The position numbers and the translations under genes were made by a program. A stretch of DNA of 64,000 nucleotides from Siderastrea siderea. Taxonomy: Eukaryota; Cnidaria; Anthozoa; Scleractinia; Rhizangiidae. Positions 50,655 to 59,669 of this stretch are shown piece after piece (position 1 is the stretch's first letter; every line of letters starts with the position of its first letter). Under the pieces are notes generated by a model. It had not been told where the DNA came from and did no database searches. It saw only the letters and a program-made list of their open reading frames with translations. The stretch is taken from positions 32,579,769 through 32,643,768 of the forward strand of contig OZ034975.1 in NCBI GenBank assembly GCA_964030785.1. The letters are read 5' to 3'.

Positions 50655-51590
50655 ATGAATGATGCAGAAATTCTGCATCTTCGCCGGGTGGCTTGAGGAC
50701 GTTGGATGCAGAAATTCTGCACAACCTTATTTTTCGCGTGATTCACTACTGTACCGACAACAAATGGATGATGCAGAAATTCTGCATCTCAATTCGGTGG
50801 CTTGAAAACTGTGGATGCAGAAATTCTGCATAACCTTTTTTTGCGCTTAATTCTTTACCTTATCTACAACAAATGAATGAATGATGCAGAAATTCTGCAT
50901 CTTAAATCGGTGGCTTGAAAACTGTGGATGCAGAAATTATGCATGACCTTTTTCCGCTGAATTCACTACCTTATCTACAACAAATGAATGATGCAGAAAT
51001 TCTGCATCTCAAATCGGTGGCTTGAAAAATGTGGATGTAGAAATTCTGCATGACCTTTTTTCCGCTTAATTCGCTACCTTATCTACAACAAATGAATGAT
51101 GCAGAAATTCTGCATCTCAAATCAGTGGCTTGAAAAATGTGGATGCAGAAATTCTGCATGACCTTATTTTCCACTTAATTTACTACCTTATCTACAACAA
51201 ATGAATGATGCAGAAATTCTGCATCTCAAATCCGTATCGGTGGCTTGAAAACTGTGGATGCAGAAATTCTGCATGACCTTTTTTCCACTCAATTCACTAC
51301 GATTTCTACAACAAATGAATAATGCAGAAATTCTGCATCTCAAATCAGTGGCTTGAAAAATTTGGAAGCAGAAAATCTGCACAACCTTTTTTTCCGCTTA
51401 CAGCTGTAATTTAGTACTGTCCCGATAACAAATGAATGATGCAGAAATTCTGCATCTCAACTAATATACTCATAACTGTAAGTGGCTTGAAAAATTTTGA
51501 TCCAAAAAATTCTACACAATCTTATCTTTCGCTTAATTCGCTATTGTACAGGTATCCACAACAAATCAATGAAACAGAAATTCTGCAACT
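50655..51590. repeat. Minisatellite of about 110-bp units carrying paired palindromes
   Basis: About eight to nine units (starts near 50662, 50769, 50883, 50989, 51096, 51207, 51328, 51438 and a degenerate last one). Each contains ATGCAGAAATTCTGCAT, a perfect 8+1+8 palindrome, usually twice, about 50 nt apart, separated by GGTGGCTTGAAAA and CTTATCTACAACAAATGAAT. Units diverge more toward the right end. No coding potential. Confidence 0.9.
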
Positions 51591-51657
51591 TAACCTAGTG
51601 GCTTGAAAAAATGGATGCAAAATATTTCGGCACCTACACTGTAAGGTAAACAGGTTA

Positions 51658-52457
51658 GGGACCATTCATTTTTTATGAGGTAAGGGGGCTGGTGGGATTT
51701 GAGGGGGGCCATGCAAAAAAATATGGCTTCAAAGGGGGGGCCAGCTGGAAAAATATGGTGTGTGAAGGGAGGGGGGTCACCAAAAAAATTTCCTTTAAGT
51801 GCAGTAGTGACAGCATCTGTAATAATGCTAACAATTAGTGCCAGAAGGCCAACAATAGCGATTCTAAGGTTCTGAAAATTCAAATTTTCCCAGGGGAGAA
51901 TGCCCCAGAGCCCCCTACTTTATTATACACCCAACGGCAACTCTACTCCACCAACTGTTTCATTACAAAATACAGCCAGGCGAATGTCAACTCTTTTTTG
52001 GCCTCTGCTGGTCTGATTCTAAAACAACTGATAACAGTGTCCAAAACAGTGCTTTAAACCGGCCTTAATTGTCTGTTTATTTACTTTAGAACGCACCAAA
52101 TTGCATTAGAGCATCTCTAGATTTTCAAATTTTCCAGGGGAAGATACCCCTGGAACGCCTACCAGAAAATTACCTTTAGTGCATGTCAATAAAGACATTT
52201 ACTCCTGCAGGACTTGAGTGTTAAAATTGACTGTTTCATTTAAGCTTGATAAGTTTTAGATTTACTTTATCACTTTTCCCTTTTTTTTCCTTATTTTTTT
52301 TTGGGGGGGGGGGTCATCTCAAATATTTAGGACTACAAGGGGGGGCCAGGTGAAAAATTTCTAATGTAGAGGGGGGTCATTATATTTTACAGGTACTACC
52401 CATCAAATCCCACCAGCCCCCCCCCCCTCCCCTACCCCATAAAAAATGAATGGTCCC
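51658..52457. mobile_element. Non-autonomous inverted-repeat element, 0.8 kb
   Basis: Termini GGGACCATTCATTTTTTATG (51658) and its inverse (to 52457), with further inverted similarity GGGGCTGGTGGGATTTGA inside, and G-run motifs (GGGGGGCCA) repeated. No ORF. The ends suggest a DNA-transposon MITE. Confidence 0.72.
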
Positions 52458-53980
52458 TCACTTGGTCAGAAAAATGCAAAAATGCTGCCTTTCGTACATG
52501 TAGAAACATGATTCGAGCTAGAGGAAGAAGTCAAAACAATGAAAATTTACATGTATAGATTATTAATTTTGAAGTAATTTCTGGAAAAATTTTGCACCCT
52601 TTCCTTCGTAAAATGCAATAATTATAAGGAAAAATATTATTTGCTGCTTAATTATTGCTGATACAGGGTGTATGTATCTATTTGAGCCCTGATCAGCTAG
52701 GTGTATATTCATACAGCAGTAATGATTTTTGAAATAAAATGGAAGAAATCTGCTAAGTTCAGCAAATAGGTGACTTACAGGTGTACACCCTGTGCAGAAG
52801 TAGGCCTTACTGCATACATTTCATGTCTGTGTCAGACAAATTCCCTTATCAGATCTAACTGTTTCACCGTGGTCTGGCACAAATCATGAAGTAAAAGCAA
52901 AATCCTTTTGCTGATTCATTTGTATTCTTAGAATACACTGACGTAGTTCATGTATACCTTGCCACTGATCAAACCAAACGAGACTGTGCCCACACACCAG
53001 GAAGCACTGCGTTAAGCCTCAGTAACATTTTCAGCCCAAAATGTACAGTTTCAGGAGCCTGATAGTATACACTGTGACAGAAGAAAGAAAAAAGACAGAC
53101 AATTAATGTGTTATAACGAGGAGGCCGAGGAGAGAGCCAACCTTGGCCATTATGATACTTACAGGCTGTAAGCCATTTTTGCTTACAGTAGTCAGCTATT
53201 TCATGTGTTGTGAATCGGTAACCCCTTAAAGCCATTTAACTTGTCATCAAAGCACAAGATAACCAGGGCATGAATTGTGCCTAATACATCCACCACTGTG
53301 CCTAAATTTTCCTCACTGTTAACTTTATCCTGAGTTGAAGCATTACAGCCCTTTGTAGGGGATTGTTTGCCACTGTATTTTTGTTTTGTTTTTGTCTGTT
53401 TGTTTTTTGTTATTTATTATTATTTTTTTGCCTGCTTTGAAACTGATGCTCAAGCTGTTTTTATTTTTTAATATTGTCAATATAGATAAAATTATCATAA
53501 ACAATGAGCATATCCCATTTTGTAACACGGTGCCCTTGTATGACAACTATATGTGATGCAGTTGCACTGTTCACTAGGAATTTTACCCTTGGGTAATGTA
53601 TCAGTGAGTAACTGCAACTGGGAAGTGAATCAAAATCCAAAGTAAACCCAACCCAAAGCATTTCCTCAAGGATGCCACGGAGGAAAGGAGCTAGTGCAAT
53701 GTGCGGAACAATTATTCATAACTTTAACATCCATCCCTCCTGACTCTTAAGCATTTATTTGAACTTTTGATGCTCAGGGCTTGTATAAAATCACTGCCCC
53801 CTCCTCCCCCTTTGCCAAAAAAGTGTTCAAATGCCCCTCCCAAAGAACTATTATTTTTTTTAGTGGGAATTATTCATATTATTCTCAGGGACTGTGAGTA
53901 AAAATGTTGCTGGCCTGTTCTGAATGTTCTAGACATCAGCGAGTGAATCAGAGTTGTATCTCCCAAAACAAAGGGAGTAA
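52458..53980. other. Gene-poor stretch before the virus-like gene block
   Basis: AT-rich, short frames only. Base composition changes to about even G+C near 53.97 kb, where compact plus-strand coding begins; I take that as the approximate edge of the virus-like block but see no terminal repeat. Confidence 0.4.
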
Positions 53981-54005
53981 GGCATGGATCGCCATCGCGT
54001 ACGAA

Positions 54006-54725
54006 ATGGAAAAACAACACATGGAAGTCATGATGGATATAGCCAAAATGGACGTGGACGATCAAGCTAAACGACAACAACTAGCCGCTCTCAACCTGGC
54101 TCAACCCTACGTGAAAATCACCAATACAGGTATCGCCTCCGAATTAGATTCCTTGTATGTACTCATTCCAGCCAACATGCAATTTGAAATGGAATGGAAA
54201 TTCGCTCAACTGATGGGACTTGTGAAAGATGGAACGCCAAGTGAACGCATCGTCCAAGAAAAGAATTATCTGGTGAAACATATCGTCGATTACGACGATC
54301 GACACAAATGGACACCAACCGTCGGTCCTGTCAACAAATATCCACCGCATGGCATCGTCTCCGTCAGCTTTACTCACCCCGATTTCGATTATTACTTCTT
54401 CTTGGGTCCGAACCTCAGTCGGCAACCATTTCCCACCACGCAAACTGTCAAACCACAACAAGGACAACAACAATTGATGATTTACACGGATCTCGTCGCA
54501 CAGAGCATTGTCGGAAATCAACAAAAAGGTTTTTTACGTACCTTGGATGCCGGCAATACCGATCATCAATTTGATACCACTCAACGGATGTTTTTTCCTC
54601 TTGGTAAAACCATCTTTGACAGCATTGCCATTGACATTCAAACAGCCAATGGGCAGCCTGCTCCCTTCAAACAAGGCAGCACCATCATCACCCTTCAACT
54701 CTCCAGAAAAAGTCAACGGACATAA
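54006..54725 (+). CDS. Minor capsid-like structural protein of adintovirus/Polinton type
   Basis: 239 residues from the ATG at 54006; the frame is open to an ATG at 53904, but those 34 codons are low-quality and likely host sequence. Blocks: a helical start MEKQHMEVMMDIAKMDVDDQ, PYVKITNTG, SLYVLIPANMQFEMEWKFAQLMGL, a Tyr-rich FDYYFFLGPN, and a terminal beta block FFPLGKTIFDSIAIDI...GSTIITLQL. The terminal block resembles the ends of the two proteins at 61948-62997 and 63020-64000 (P-[LV]...F-x-x-G-x-[ST]-[IL]-[IV]-T-L), suggesting a shared jelly-roll-like fold. It is convergent with the minus-strand block. Confidence 0.62.
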   Translation: MEKQHMEVMMDIAKMDVDDQAKRQQLAALNLAQPYVKITNTGIASELDSLYVLIPANMQFEMEWKFAQLMGLVKDGTPSERIVQEKNYLVKHIVDYDDRHKWTPTVGPVNKYPPHGIVSVSFTHPDFDYYFFLGPNLSRQPFPTTQTVKPQQGQQQLMIYTDLVAQSIVGNQQKGFLRTLDAGNTDHQFDTTQRMFFPLGKTIFDSIAIDIQTANGQPAPFKQGSTIITLQLSRKSQRT

Positions 54726-54882
54726 AAAACAGGACGTGGTTGTTTTTTTATAGAGAACAAAGGTCCTGGGGGAGGAGGGAATGGACCAATCACCTATCAG
54801 GGACATGGGGTCCCCCAGGAGGGGGGACCCCCCTCCCCCCTCTCTGAGGTCCCATCAGGCCTAGCGGGGAACGACGAGAGAC

Positions 54883-54890
54883 CATAAAAA
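54883..54890 (+). promoter_or_regulatory. TATA-like box CATAAAAA
   Basis: Lies 39 nt upstream of the small ORF at 54922, the same placement and word as TATA-like boxes before minus-strand genes of this block. Confidence 0.5.
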
Positions 54891-54921
54891 CAGAGCGAGC
54901 GCCTGGCTGGAGCATCTTATC

Positions 54922-55071
54922 ATGACCACGAGAAATTATTGGAAGAGTTTGAAACATTCGAAGACGATTTTAGAGGTGGAGCAAATTTTGAAGAAGGTGA
55001 AGGCAGAACGTGTCCAAGACAAGAGTCTTGCTGAACAATTAGAGAAGAGAGAGCAGAGGGGAGGTGTGTGA
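54922..55071 (+). CDS. Small coiled-coil ORF of the virus-like block
   Basis: 49 residues, MTTRNYWKSLKHSKTILEVE then QILKKVKAERVQDKSLAEQL; almost wholly a charged amphipathic helix. Too short for the usual ORF cut-off. Supported by the CATAAAAA box upstream. Function unknown. Confidence 0.45.
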   Translation: MTTRNYWKSLKHSKTILEVEQILKKVKAERVQDKSLAEQLEKREQRGGV

Positions 55072-55242
55072 CTTTTTAAAGCACATGTCCCCTGACGAAT
55101 GGGAACAATTGAGATGTGGACGATCCGTTTGATTTGGATGATTTTGTTTCTTGAAAAAAAGACAGGTGCAGACATTTTCATTTTGTTTTATTTTCTCCCA
55201 AAAGAACACAACATGGGCTGTAACACGAGGTGATTAAAACAA

Positions 55243-55602
55243 TTACAATTTTAAACGTTTCTTGGCTTGCATGATTTTTTTGACCACGCGTTCCGTCTTG
55301 GTTTTCTTGCCGGGTAACCGATCAATGGCTTGGATCATCTTCGTATCGGCTTTCCATTTATCTTGCAAATTCTTGGCACGGCTGTAATCAATGTCGTGTT
55401 GTTTGGCGATCTTGTCCAAGCGATTGATGCCGGGATCCCCACGTTTCAGGCGTTTGGCTAAATGCGTGCCAGGGCCCATGTACTGATAACCAGGCCAATG
55501 AAATTCTTTACCGGTTTTAGCGATCCATTTTTGTACATCCAATGGCCCACCGGATTGGCGGCGTTTCCGTTTGATACCCCTTCTCCTCCTCTTGGTGGGC
55601 AT
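55243..55602 (-). CDS. Phospholipase A2-domain virion protein
   Basis: 119 residues. Basic leader MPTKRRRRGIKRKRRQSGG, then a parvovirus-type PLA2 domain: Ca-binding loop YQYMGPG (about 40-46), catalytic His-Asp in IAKQHDIDY (about 69-76), and the later Asp in WKADTKM. The basic C-terminus is KKTKTERVVKKIMQAKKRLKL. In parvoviruses such a domain opens the endosome during entry; a similar role here is inference. The SGG after the basic leader may be a protease site. It starts 2 nt after the stop of the next gene and is the last gene of the minus-strand array. Confidence 0.8.
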   Translation of the reverse strand: MPTKRRRRGIKRKRRQSGGPLDVQKWIAKTGKEFHWPGYQYMGPGTHLAKRLKRGDPGINRLDKIAKQHDIDYSRAKNLQDKWKADTKMIQAIDRLPGKKTKTERVVKKIMQAKKRLKL

Positions 55603-55604
55603 GT

Positions 55605-56261
55605 TTATTCAGTGTCGTAATCCAATCGACGTCGTAACTTTTTGCCACGAGCCCAATCTTCCCAACCGGGTAAAGGTTTCAATCGTTCCACTTCTCGGGC
55701 GGGTCCTTTGCCTTTGCCTTTACCTTTGCCTTTGCCCCAAGGACTCTCGGCTATCTTTTTTTCCAAGGTCTTGCGCTGTTCTCGAATGGCTTCTAAACGC
55801 GACCGGGTATCCCCTCGACTGGTAGAAGGGGCCTCTTTCTTGAGAATGGGAATTTTACTGGTGGTGGCTGCTCCTTTGCCTTTCTTGGTTGTAGGGGTAA
55901 TGGGGCGTTTGGGAGTCGACGGGCTGCCTTTTATCATGCGCTTCAACCATTGTTCCACGGGTCCCGTCACCAAATCCCCGACCTCTTCCTCTTCCTCGCC
56001 TGGCGGGCCACCTGGTGCCCCCACACCCACGCCTCCAGGAAATTGACGGATCCGTTTGGTTAACTTGGTTAATTCTCGACTCAAGGGTTTGGTTTGGGCA
56101 TTGACGAGGGCCGGGGGGAGTTGTGGGTCGGCTAACAACACATGTTTTTTGGCAGCTAACGTGGCGGCTTTGTTCAACAAGGCATTTTCGGTGAGTTCTC
56201 CTTTGTAATATTGAATGAGTTGTTCCAAATCCTGGTGGGGAATCATGTACACTTCATCCAT
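55605..56261 (-). CDS. Core/minor structural-like protein with GKGKGK stretch
   Basis: 218 residues, MDEVYMIPHQDLEQLIQYYK then GELTENALLNKAATLAAKKH: a conserved-looking helical head that I recall in cnidarian virus-like repeats. The middle has Gly/Pro and EEEEE runs (PGGVGVGAPGGPPGEEEEE), then a Lys/Thr/Pro-rich basic part, a GKGKGKGKGKG tract (about 175-185) and a basic C-terminus. Likely a virion core or scaffold protein; function unproven. It overlaps the stop of the zinc-ribbon ORF upstream by 19 nt. Confidence 0.68.
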   Translation of the reverse strand: MDEVYMIPHQDLEQLIQYYKGELTENALLNKAATLAAKKHVLLADPQLPPALVNAQTKPLSRELTKLTKRIRQFPGGVGVGAPGGPPGEEEEEVGDLVTGPVEQWLKRMIKGSPSTPKRPITPTTKKGKGAATTSKIPILKKEAPSTSRGDTRSRLEAIREQRKTLEKKIAESPWGKGKGKGKGKGPAREVERLKPLPGWEDWARGKKLRRRLDYDTE

Positions 56262-56479
56262 CCTAGGTTACACGTTGGGCAAAGTTCCCCGTCTTCTTGG
56301 TCACGACAACGCTCACAAAGAGCAGAGTTCAAGATGTGCAGGTACTCTTGATACAACTGGTCATATTTATGCTGCCAATAATGACAATTGTCTCTCCATT
56401 TCTCTGTTTCTCGATTGGCCTCTTGTAACAGACGTACCCACGTGGGGAGTGTTAACGGGTCGGTCGAGCACATTGACAT
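56243..56479 (-). CDS. Small zinc-ribbon-like protein
   Basis: 78 residues from MSMCSTDPLTLPTWVRLL (56479). A helical middle (ANRETEKWRDNCHYWQHKYD) is followed by CERCRDQEDGELCPTCNLG near the C-terminus, a C-x2-C...C-x2-C pair fit to bind zinc. It overlaps the previous gene by 28 nt and the next by 19, consistent with compact viral coding. An upstream extension to 56533 is possible. Confidence 0.5.
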   Translation of the reverse strand: MSMCSTDPLTLPTWVRLLQEANRETEKWRDNCHYWQHKYDQLYQEYLHILNSALCERCRDQEDGELCPTCNLGWMKCT

Positions 56480-56778
56480 AACACGTGGTGAAGCCCTTGA
56501 AATAACCCGCGTCCTTTTTGTTGGACCAACCACGCACGACGCTTTTTCACCGAATGTTGACGACGTCCCAAGTCGCGTAGCACCTTTTTATAGGGACGAA
56601 GCTTGGCCAGGATGGGTGGTGTGACGGGAATCTTGTTTTTTAAGAAGTTCAAGACCAGTTCACTCACAGCATTGATTTGATCGGCATTGGCATGTTGTAA
56701 AAGGTCTTGACGTTTCAAGCGATTGGCTTCTTGTAACACCGACCGTAAAAACGGTAATTGACGTCGGAGTCGTTGCAT
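56452..56778 (-). CDS. Basic helical core-like protein
   Basis: 108 residues, MQRLRRQLPFLRSVLQEANR, then SELVLNFLKNKIPVTPPILA, KLRPYKKVLRDLGRRQHSVK and basic KKRRAWLVQQKGRG. I recall this helix-basic pattern as a frequent small protein next to capsid genes in cnidarian and mollusc repeats; a virion core role is likely but unproven. The stop of the upstream gene is 3 nt before its ATG. Confidence 0.62.
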   Translation of the reverse strand: MQRLRRQLPFLRSVLQEANRLKRQDLLQHANADQINAVSELVLNFLKNKIPVTPPILAKLRPYKKVLRDLGRRQHSVKKRRAWLVQQKGRGLFQGLHHVLCQCARPTR

Positions 56779-56781
56779 CTT

Positions 56782-56961
56782 TTATCGGTGACGGCGACGA
56801 TACCGTTGGTTGGCTTTTTGGATCACGCGTTTTATACGTTTATCCGTTTCCATCGCTACGGCTTTCCCCAACCCTGCCATGGCTGGGACCAACACGTTCA
56901 AAAAAGAACCTCCTTGTTGACGTCGTCGTTGTCGTCGTCGTCGTCTCCTCAAGGACTCCAT
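56782..56961 (-). CDS. Arginine-rich GG-motif core peptide, pX/mu-like
   Basis: 59 residues. Leader MESLRRRRRRQRRRQQGG, then hydrophobic SFLNVLVPAMAGLGKAVAME, then a basic tail with VIQKANQRYRRRHR. The layout (basic leader, GG, hydrophobic segment) parallels 61720-61914 and adenovirus pX. It overlaps the end of the upstream gene by 13 nt. QQGG-S may be an adenain site. Confidence 0.58.
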   Translation of the reverse strand: MESLRRRRRRQRRRQQGGSFLNVLVPAMAGLGKAVAMETDKRIKRVIQKANQRYRRRHR

Positions 56962-57299
56962 GGACTCGTGGGGTGGGACAACACACGTTGAAGAGCTTTG
57001 TTTTGTTTGATGGCATCCCGCGACTCTTTATAGCCTTGACGGGTGTTGCGTTTGAAATCTTGCCACCACCCACTTCCTTTTTGAGGTCGTTGTCGGTAAT
57101 ACTGTACATTGTCGGTGACGCCTTTCAAGGCTTGAGCGCCTAATTTGCCTAAAGCGAGGCCAAACCCAGGCGCTGGACCCGATAGAACCATACTCAGGCC
57201 ATGGGCTATTTTATCCACCAAACGGGGTTTGCGACGCATTAATGCCCCTCCTCGTTGACGTCGTTTTCTTTGGGTGGTTCTTTTTCGTCGGACGGCCAT
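56949..57299 (-). CDS. Basic GG-motif core-like protein
   Basis: 116 residues. Leader MAVRRKRTTQRKRRQRGGAL, then a basic RRKPRLVDK, an amphipathic IAHGLSMVLSGPAPGFGLAL GKLG segment, and a Lys/Gln/Trp-containing C-terminus. RRQRGG-A is shared with other small proteins of the block. A GATAAAAAG box lies about 35 nt upstream. It overlaps the 3' end of the 2-TM protein gene by 61 nt. Confidence 0.6.
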   Translation of the reverse strand: MAVRRKRTTQRKRRQRGGALMRRKPRLVDKIAHGLSMVLSGPAPGFGLALGKLGAQALKGVTDNVQYYRQRPQKGSGWWQDFKRNTRQGYKESRDAIKQNKALQRVLSHPTSPWSP

Positions 57300-57931
57300 G
57301 GTTCTAGGAGTGTGGGACTGGAGGGGGGCGGCTTTTTATCCTTTTCCGTCCAATACCCTTTGGACATCAACGGACGAGCACATCCGTCCACGTAACATGG
57401 CGCTTCCACGGGTTGGTACACAAAACGACGATGGTAATCTTGCACACATCGTTTGGGTAACGGAGGCGTGAAATCCACAATGGTATCATCCAACGTTTGC
57501 ATCTTGATCAAAAACCTTTCCAGGTCCTCCAAGGGAACACCACGCACATGGGTTTTCAATTCGGTCAAGGCTTTGGCATACGTGGTAAACGCAAACCGAC
57601 TCATGGTCACTTTAAACCGGTATTGTTTAAAATCGTTCCATCCTTTGACCACTGTACCCACGGCCGCCAAACACGCCACCAACGTACTGTTTTCCAAGAG
57701 GGGTCCGGCAATCATGCCCGCCGCCATCAGGAGTAATGCTAAGCCGTTGAATAAGGCGTTGACAAACTTGAAATGATTCAGCATTTTCCGATAACACCAC
57801 CACTGTTTGTGGTAAAAGGCATACAAGGAATCCATGCGTTGCAAAAGTTCCGGTTTGAATTTTTCACCGTGGCTTCTGGACAACGGTCCATTCAGCAAGG
57901 ATACCACGGTTTTTTCTTTTTGGGAAGTCAT
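57239..57931 (-). CDS. 2-TM (SLATT-like) membrane protein
   Basis: 230 residues from MTSQKEKTVVSLLNGPLS at 57931, placed 8 nt after the upstream stop; longer starts would overlap the upstream gene. A long N-terminal helix (YAFYHKQWWCYRKMLNHFKF) is followed by two TM helices, FNGLALLLMAAGMIAGPLLE and TLVACLAAVGTVVKGW, then a helical KVTMSRFAFTTYAKALTELK region, a conserved-looking RFLIKMQTLDDTIVDFTPP, and an acidic proline-rich tail. The helix-2TM-helix order recalls SLATT domains. Possibly a virion-membrane or pore-like protein; inference. Confidence 0.7.
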   Translation of the reverse strand: MTSQKEKTVVSLLNGPLSRSHGEKFKPELLQRMDSLYAFYHKQWWCYRKMLNHFKFVNALFNGLALLLMAAGMIAGPLLENSTLVACLAAVGTVVKGWNDFKQYRFKVTMSRFAFTTYAKALTELKTHVRGVPLEDLERFLIKMQTLDDTIVDFTPPLPKRCVQDYHRRFVYQPVEAPCYVDGCARPLMSKGYWTEKDKKPPPSSPTLLEPWPSDEKEPPKENDVNEEGH

Positions 57932-57939
57932 GGTGGTGC

Positions 57940-58146
57940 CTACAGGTGAAACGGTTGCGTAAGCTTGCGAAGGACGTCGGGATGCATCATCAACTGCCAT
58001 GCTCGATCTTCTAAGGTCCACACCAGTTCACGAAAATACGTTTCGTTGTAACGATCGATTAAACGGTCAATAGATTGGCCTCGTCGGTTTCGAACCAAAT
58101 TATATACCTCTTGCATGGCCTGGTAATCCATGTCGTCCAAACGCAT
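57940..58146 (-). CDS. Small helical protein of unknown role
   Basis: 68 residues from MRLDDMDYQAMQEVYNLV (58146), then RNRRGQSIDRLIDRYNETYF and RELVWTLEDRAWQLMMHP. Charged and helical. The frame is open to 58266 but there encodes a repeated ICWE made by a local direct duplication (58175-58285), so I take the inner start. Located between ATPase and 2-TM genes on the same strand. Confidence 0.52.
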   Translation of the reverse strand: MRLDDMDYQAMQEVYNLVRNRRGQSIDRLIDRYNETYFRELVWTLEDRAWQLMMHPDVLRKLTQPFHL

Positions 58147-58284
58147 GCTATGAAAATAATCACCAACAATTTTTTCCCAACAAATCCAAAACAACGGGGG
58201 AGCCAATCCCTTCAACCTTCTACTTGGTAATCGTCTACTTGGCATCTCCCAACAAATCCAACACAATGGGGGGGAGGCAATCTT

Positions 58285-58959
58285 TTACTTGACATCCTGA
58301 TCACTGCGACGTTTTTGATACGTGCGGGTCCATCCTTCGTCTTTTAAGACGTGACTCAACAAACGTTGTTGATCGGACGAGGCCGGGTGCAAATCCAACA
58401 CCAAATAGCCATACGGTCGTGTGGTGGCCTGATGAAACGTCTCTAAACTGTCTTTCCAAGTGGTGGGAAACGATTGAAGCAACACGTTGCGCACCCCCAA
58501 TTGATCTCGGGGGTTCTTGAACGCCACGATGTAATGGGCATTGCGGGATATACTTTTGGCATATCGGCCCACGGGAAACATGTCTTGGCACAAATACAAC
58601 ACCGTCACACCTTGATGATGCGAATGTTTGGTGAATAAATCCAACACGCGTTTATCCTGACTCCCTTCGTCCATCAAATCATCCAAGACCATCACTCCTT
58701 TACGCCCGGGAGGAAACCATTGCACTAAGGCGTCATGATCGGGAATCCCTTCGTGAAAAACCACCCCACGATCTTGCATGCCTCGAAATCGATCTTGCCA
58801 GGCCCCATAACAGTAATGCAGTTGGGTCGGTGGGGTGTCAAACAAGTCTGGGTTCTCTAACAAGAGTTTTTCCGTAAACACGGTTTTGCCACATCCCGAG
58901 GGTCCCACTACCAAAATACTGGACGGGGTATGAAAACGAAACGGTTTCCCCGTTTGCAT
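58285..58959 (-). CDS. Packaging ATPase (FtsK/HerA-type, A32-like)
   Basis: 224 residues from MQTGKPFRFHTPSSILVVG at 58959, after a CATAAAAAGG box about 35 nt upstream. Walker A GPSGCGKT (about 20-27); Walker B VMVLDDLMDE (about 87-96); a DLFTKHSHHQGVTVLYLCQD sensor-like region (about 105-124) with Gln in the expected position; RNAHYIVAFKNPRDQ next. It should pump the genome into capsids. It lies directly downstream of the protease and a tRNA-like sequence. No key residue is missing. Confidence 0.86.
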   Translation of the reverse strand: MQTGKPFRFHTPSSILVVGPSGCGKTVFTEKLLLENPDLFDTPPTQLHYCYGAWQDRFRGMQDRGVVFHEGIPDHDALVQWFPPGRKGVMVLDDLMDEGSQDKRVLDLFTKHSHHQGVTVLYLCQDMFPVGRYAKSISRNAHYIVAFKNPRDQLGVRNVLLQSFPTTWKDSLETFHQATTRPYGYLVLDLHPASSDQQRLLSHVLKDEGWTRTYQKRRSDQDVK

Positions 58960-59004
58960 GATGAGGACTAAGACCCTGACAAAAAAAGGCACCTTTTTAT
59001 GGAG

Positions 59005-59088
59005 TCGGTGGGACTCGAACCCACTCACGACCCCCAACACCTGTTTTTTCGGGGATCCAAGGCTCTACCGACTGAGCTACGTTTGGAT
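59005..59088 (-). ncRNA. Degenerate tRNA-like sequence
   Basis: On the minus strand GCTCAGTCGGTAGAGC is a perfect D arm, and GTGGG-TTCGAGT-CCCAC a perfect T arm with B box. The anticodon stem is replaced by GATCCCC/GGGGGTC around a 15-nt loop, and the acceptor strands (CCAAACG and CGACTCC) do not pair. A decayed tRNA, or a tRNA-like signal, in the spacer between protease and ATPase. Confidence 0.5.
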
Positions 59089-59127
59089 AGGACACAACAA
59101 AAACAACTGTTTTTTAACTCTTTTTAT

Positions 59128-59664
59128 TTAACAACATTGATGATACAGACTACAACAGATTTGGTACCATCTCTCTTCTTGGCCTACAATCCATTGTTTG
59201 AGGCGTTGACCGGCTTGATGGTCATTGCTTACATAATCATGATCGGAAGACTCATTTAAAAAGTCTTGCAAGGTGCGTCCACGGGCTTTGGCTTTCAAGT
59301 ACAACAAGGCATAATCGCCACAACTCTTGCTATAGATGGCTTGCAAGGACTTGCCATTGGTCACCACGTACTTCCAATGTTGGACAATCCATTCTCGCAA
59401 CGGGGCGGCTTGCTCGTACGCTTCCAACGGCAAGGCATAACTGTCGAGGACTTCACACACGTTCTGATCGGTCCATACCGCTAACCAATGTTGTCCCGGT
59501 TGATCGTGGGGGTCGGTGTTGACAATGTAGCCTTGGGGTTGGGTCTTGACAGGACTCTTGGGTAAACGATCACAGGCCACCATCCCGTAAAAGACAGGTT
59601 TCAATTGGGGGTCGTCGCGGGCTAAATAATCCAACTGCACATTATTCAAGGCCACTTGTTCCAT
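59128..59664 (-). CDS. Adenain-type cysteine protease
   Basis: 178 residues. Catalytic His in GQHWLAVW (about 60), acidic partner in CEVLDSYALP (about 72-80), Gln in SLQAIYSKSCG, and catalytic Cys in SKSCGDYALLYL (about 121). Order and spacing match adenovirus endopeptidase and Polinton proteases (C5/ULP fold). Should cut virion precursors, plausibly at the GG motifs seen in the small basic proteins of this block. It starts 5 nt after the capsid gene stop; probably co-transcribed. Confidence 0.87.
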   Translation of the reverse strand: MEQVALNNVQLDYLARDDPQLKPVFYGMVACDRLPKSPVKTQPQGYIVNTDPHDQPGQHWLAVWTDQNVCEVLDSYALPLEAYEQAAPLREWIVQHWKYVVTNGKSLQAIYSKSCGDYALLYLKAKARGRTLQDFLNESSDHDYVSNDHQAGQRLKQWIVGQEERWYQICCSLYHQCC

Positions 59665-59669
59665 CTTCT

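Noticed and set aside
50655..51590. Palindrome satellite as a CRISPR array or phage attachment array
   Set aside because: Spacers between palindromes are themselves repeated, so it is a minisatellite.
54144..54524. Minus-strand frame opposite the 54006 gene
   Set aside because: Shadow; the plus-strand protein has the C-terminal block shared with other structural proteins.
57453..57776. Plus-strand frame opposite the 2-TM gene
   Set aside because: Shadow of a well-supported membrane-protein gene.
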